NCBI RefSeq assembly: GCF_900099775.1
Contig: NZ_FMTM01000001.1
Location: 62,001 to 126,000, forward strand
DNA length: 64,000 bases
Source: Rhizobium mongolense subsp. loessense
GTDB lineage: Bacteria; Pseudomonadota; Alphaproteobacteria; Rhizobiales; Rhizobiaceae
Direction: 5' to 3'
Under the pieces are notes generated by a model, which saw only the letters and a program-made list of their open reading frames with translations, made no database searches and had not been told where the DNA came from. Made by a program: the position numbers and the translations under genes. Within the stretch, counting starts at the first letter, position 1. Each line of letters starts with the position of its first letter. Below are positions 63,364 to 64,000 of this stretch, piece after piece.

Positions 63364-63576
63364 CTAGAAATAGGCTTTCGCAAGGGCTGCGAGTTTCGTG
63401 CTGTCCTTGGCGCCCTGGCGATAGAGCTGGATGATCAGCGCGCCGAGGTGCTCGGCTTCGGGCGTATTGCGGCTTAGTCCCCTCGCCTTGCAGACGACAT
63501 CCAACACTCCGGAAATCACATCCAGGTCCTCCGAAAAGAGCGGCAGATCACGGGGATGAAAAGGTGTATCGAGCAT
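63364..63576 (-). CDS. Hypothetical protein, 70 residues
   Basis: From ATG 63576 the frame reads MLDTPFHPRDLPLFSEDLDV and ends KDSTKLAALAKAYF. It is a soluble helical protein, similar in style to conserved small rhizobial proteins with EAEHLGALIIQLYRQG helices. The frame stays open to 63873 with Cys-rich low-quality sequence. The C-terminal 70 residues look genuine. It is convergent with the small membrane protein. No function is assigned. Confidence 0.6.
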   Translation of the reverse strand: MLDTPFHPRDLPLFSEDLDVISGVLDVVCKARGLSRNTPEAEHLGALIIQLYRQGAKDSTKLAALAKAYF

Positions 63577-63614
63577 CGAGCCGCACTTCCCATGAGGGCG
63601 AAAGCACAACTGCA

Positions 63615-63776
63615 TCATTCGCCAGCCGCCCATCCATGGCCGACGATATAGATAATATGCGCGCCGATTTCCGGCTTGGCAACTGGAACAAATGTCTCGG
63701 GGTCGCAGGCTGGTTTGCGGCGCGCCTTCGCCTGTGCCAGGCCCCTGACTGGCGGTTCTGCCTGCTTTTTTTTCAT
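63615..63776 (-). CDS. Possible small basic protein
   Basis: 53 residues from ATG 63776 (MKKKQAEPPVRGLAQAKARR). The Lys-rich N-terminus and PPVRGLAQAKARRK segment loosely resemble the start of DUF1674 proteins, but the RYGDWE ending of that family is absent. It overlaps in another frame the upstream extension of the neighbouring hypothetical gene, so at most one is coding here. Confidence 0.35.
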   Translation of the reverse strand: MKKKQAEPPVRGLAQAKARRKPACDPETFVPVAKPEIGAHIIYIVGHGWAAGE

Positions 63777-63894
63777 GCCGGTCGAGCTTATGCTTTCCCG
63801 CATAAAACAGAGCACCATTTACTTCTTGCGCCAGAGGCGCGCGACACGGAAACGTTGCGCCGTTACGCGACAAAACATTTGAAGGCCGACAGGA

Positions 63895-64000
63895 ATGAGA
63901 ATTCGACGGACGATTTTGATAGCTGCACTGGCATTATCCGGCTGCACCAGCGGCTCGGAAGGAATCGAGCCGATACGCGGAAGCATCACATATGGGGGCC
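63895..64000 (+). CDS. Lipoprotein, N-terminal fragment (runs off the window)
   Basis: ATG 63895 with AGG just upstream opens MRIRRTILIAALALSGCTSG, a lipoprotein signal with lipobox LSGC and Cys at residue 17. The mature start is GSEGIEPIRGSITYGG. The frame is open to the window edge. No family can be assigned from 35 residues. Confidence 0.65.
   Translation, partial: MRIRRTILIAALALSGCTSGSEGIEPIRGSITYGG

Noticed and set aside
63576..63873. Upstream extension of the 63364-63576 hypothetical gene to an ATG at 63873
   Set aside because: The added 99 residues are Arg/Cys-rich and overlap a better-looking frame; only the final 70 residues look protein-like.

Overview
The window is about 61% GC and reads as a chromosomal segment from a Rhizobiaceae alphaproteobacterium (Rhizobium, Agrobacterium or Ensifer type). 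Evidence for this: the alphaproteobacterial gene run proS-lolC-lolD-dnaE; the nuoA-N operon continuing into birA, RNase J and methylmalonyl-CoA epimerase; the clpP-clpX-lon-hupB block; an FMN riboswitch in front of a RibN-type transporter; and the short, insertion-free type of prolyl-tRNA synthetase. No phage, plasmid, CRISPR array or intact insertion sequence is visible.

Layout. 1-5.1 kb: the 5' end of dnaE, a 28-residue membrane peptide, a secreted protein and a DUF5680 protein, then lolD, lolC and proS. 5.1-5.5 kb: a hairpin-rich gene-free stretch with a strong intrinsic terminator, probably an sRNA locus. 5.5-25.3 kb: one very long leftward run encoding all 14 complex I subunits (nuoA to nuoN), then birA, RNase J, mce and a DUF1467 membrane protein. 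Three extra items sit inside the nuo run: a membrane-anchored helix-hairpin-helix protein whose C-terminal module also occurs as an extension of NuoE, a small secreted protein overlapping nuoD, and a decayed four-helix-bundle (S23/IVP-type) gene. 25.5-25.7 kb: two identical tRNA-Asp genes.

25.9-36.7 kb: a cupin, an aldo/keto reductase, a phytase-like esterase, riboswitch-controlled ribN, then hupB, lon, clpX and clpP. 37-46 kb: accessory metabolism and regulation, with a membrane diguanylate cyclase, a P450, a DUF1194 protein, a divergent SDR/MarR pair with a palindromic operator, a cupin plus O-acetylhomoserine sulfhydrylase pair, a CoA-binding protein, a small secreted protein, an AT-rich gene-poor patch and an EamA transporter. 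46-54.5 kb: enoyl-CoA hydratase, thioesterase, rplM-rpsI, a divergent Lrp regulator/phenylalanine hydroxylase pair, a ureohydrolase, argC, a TauE/SafE protein and ctaA.

54.6-62.8 kb is a six-gene surface polysaccharide locus: CelD-like acetyltransferase, Wzz/Wzc-like protein with a degenerate P-loop, Wza/GumB-like export lipoprotein, GT4 glycosyltransferase, polyprenyl-phosphate sugar-1-phosphate transferase and Wzy-like polymerase. Its six-gene content and neighbourhood recall the Agrobacterium unipolar polysaccharide (upp) locus. The diguanylate cyclase beside clpP may correspond to the Agrobacterium cyclase DgcA that controls that adhesin. Both matches come from memory of gene order and were not checked by alignment. 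The window ends with a short XRE-like regulator, small hypothetical proteins and the start of a lipoprotein gene.
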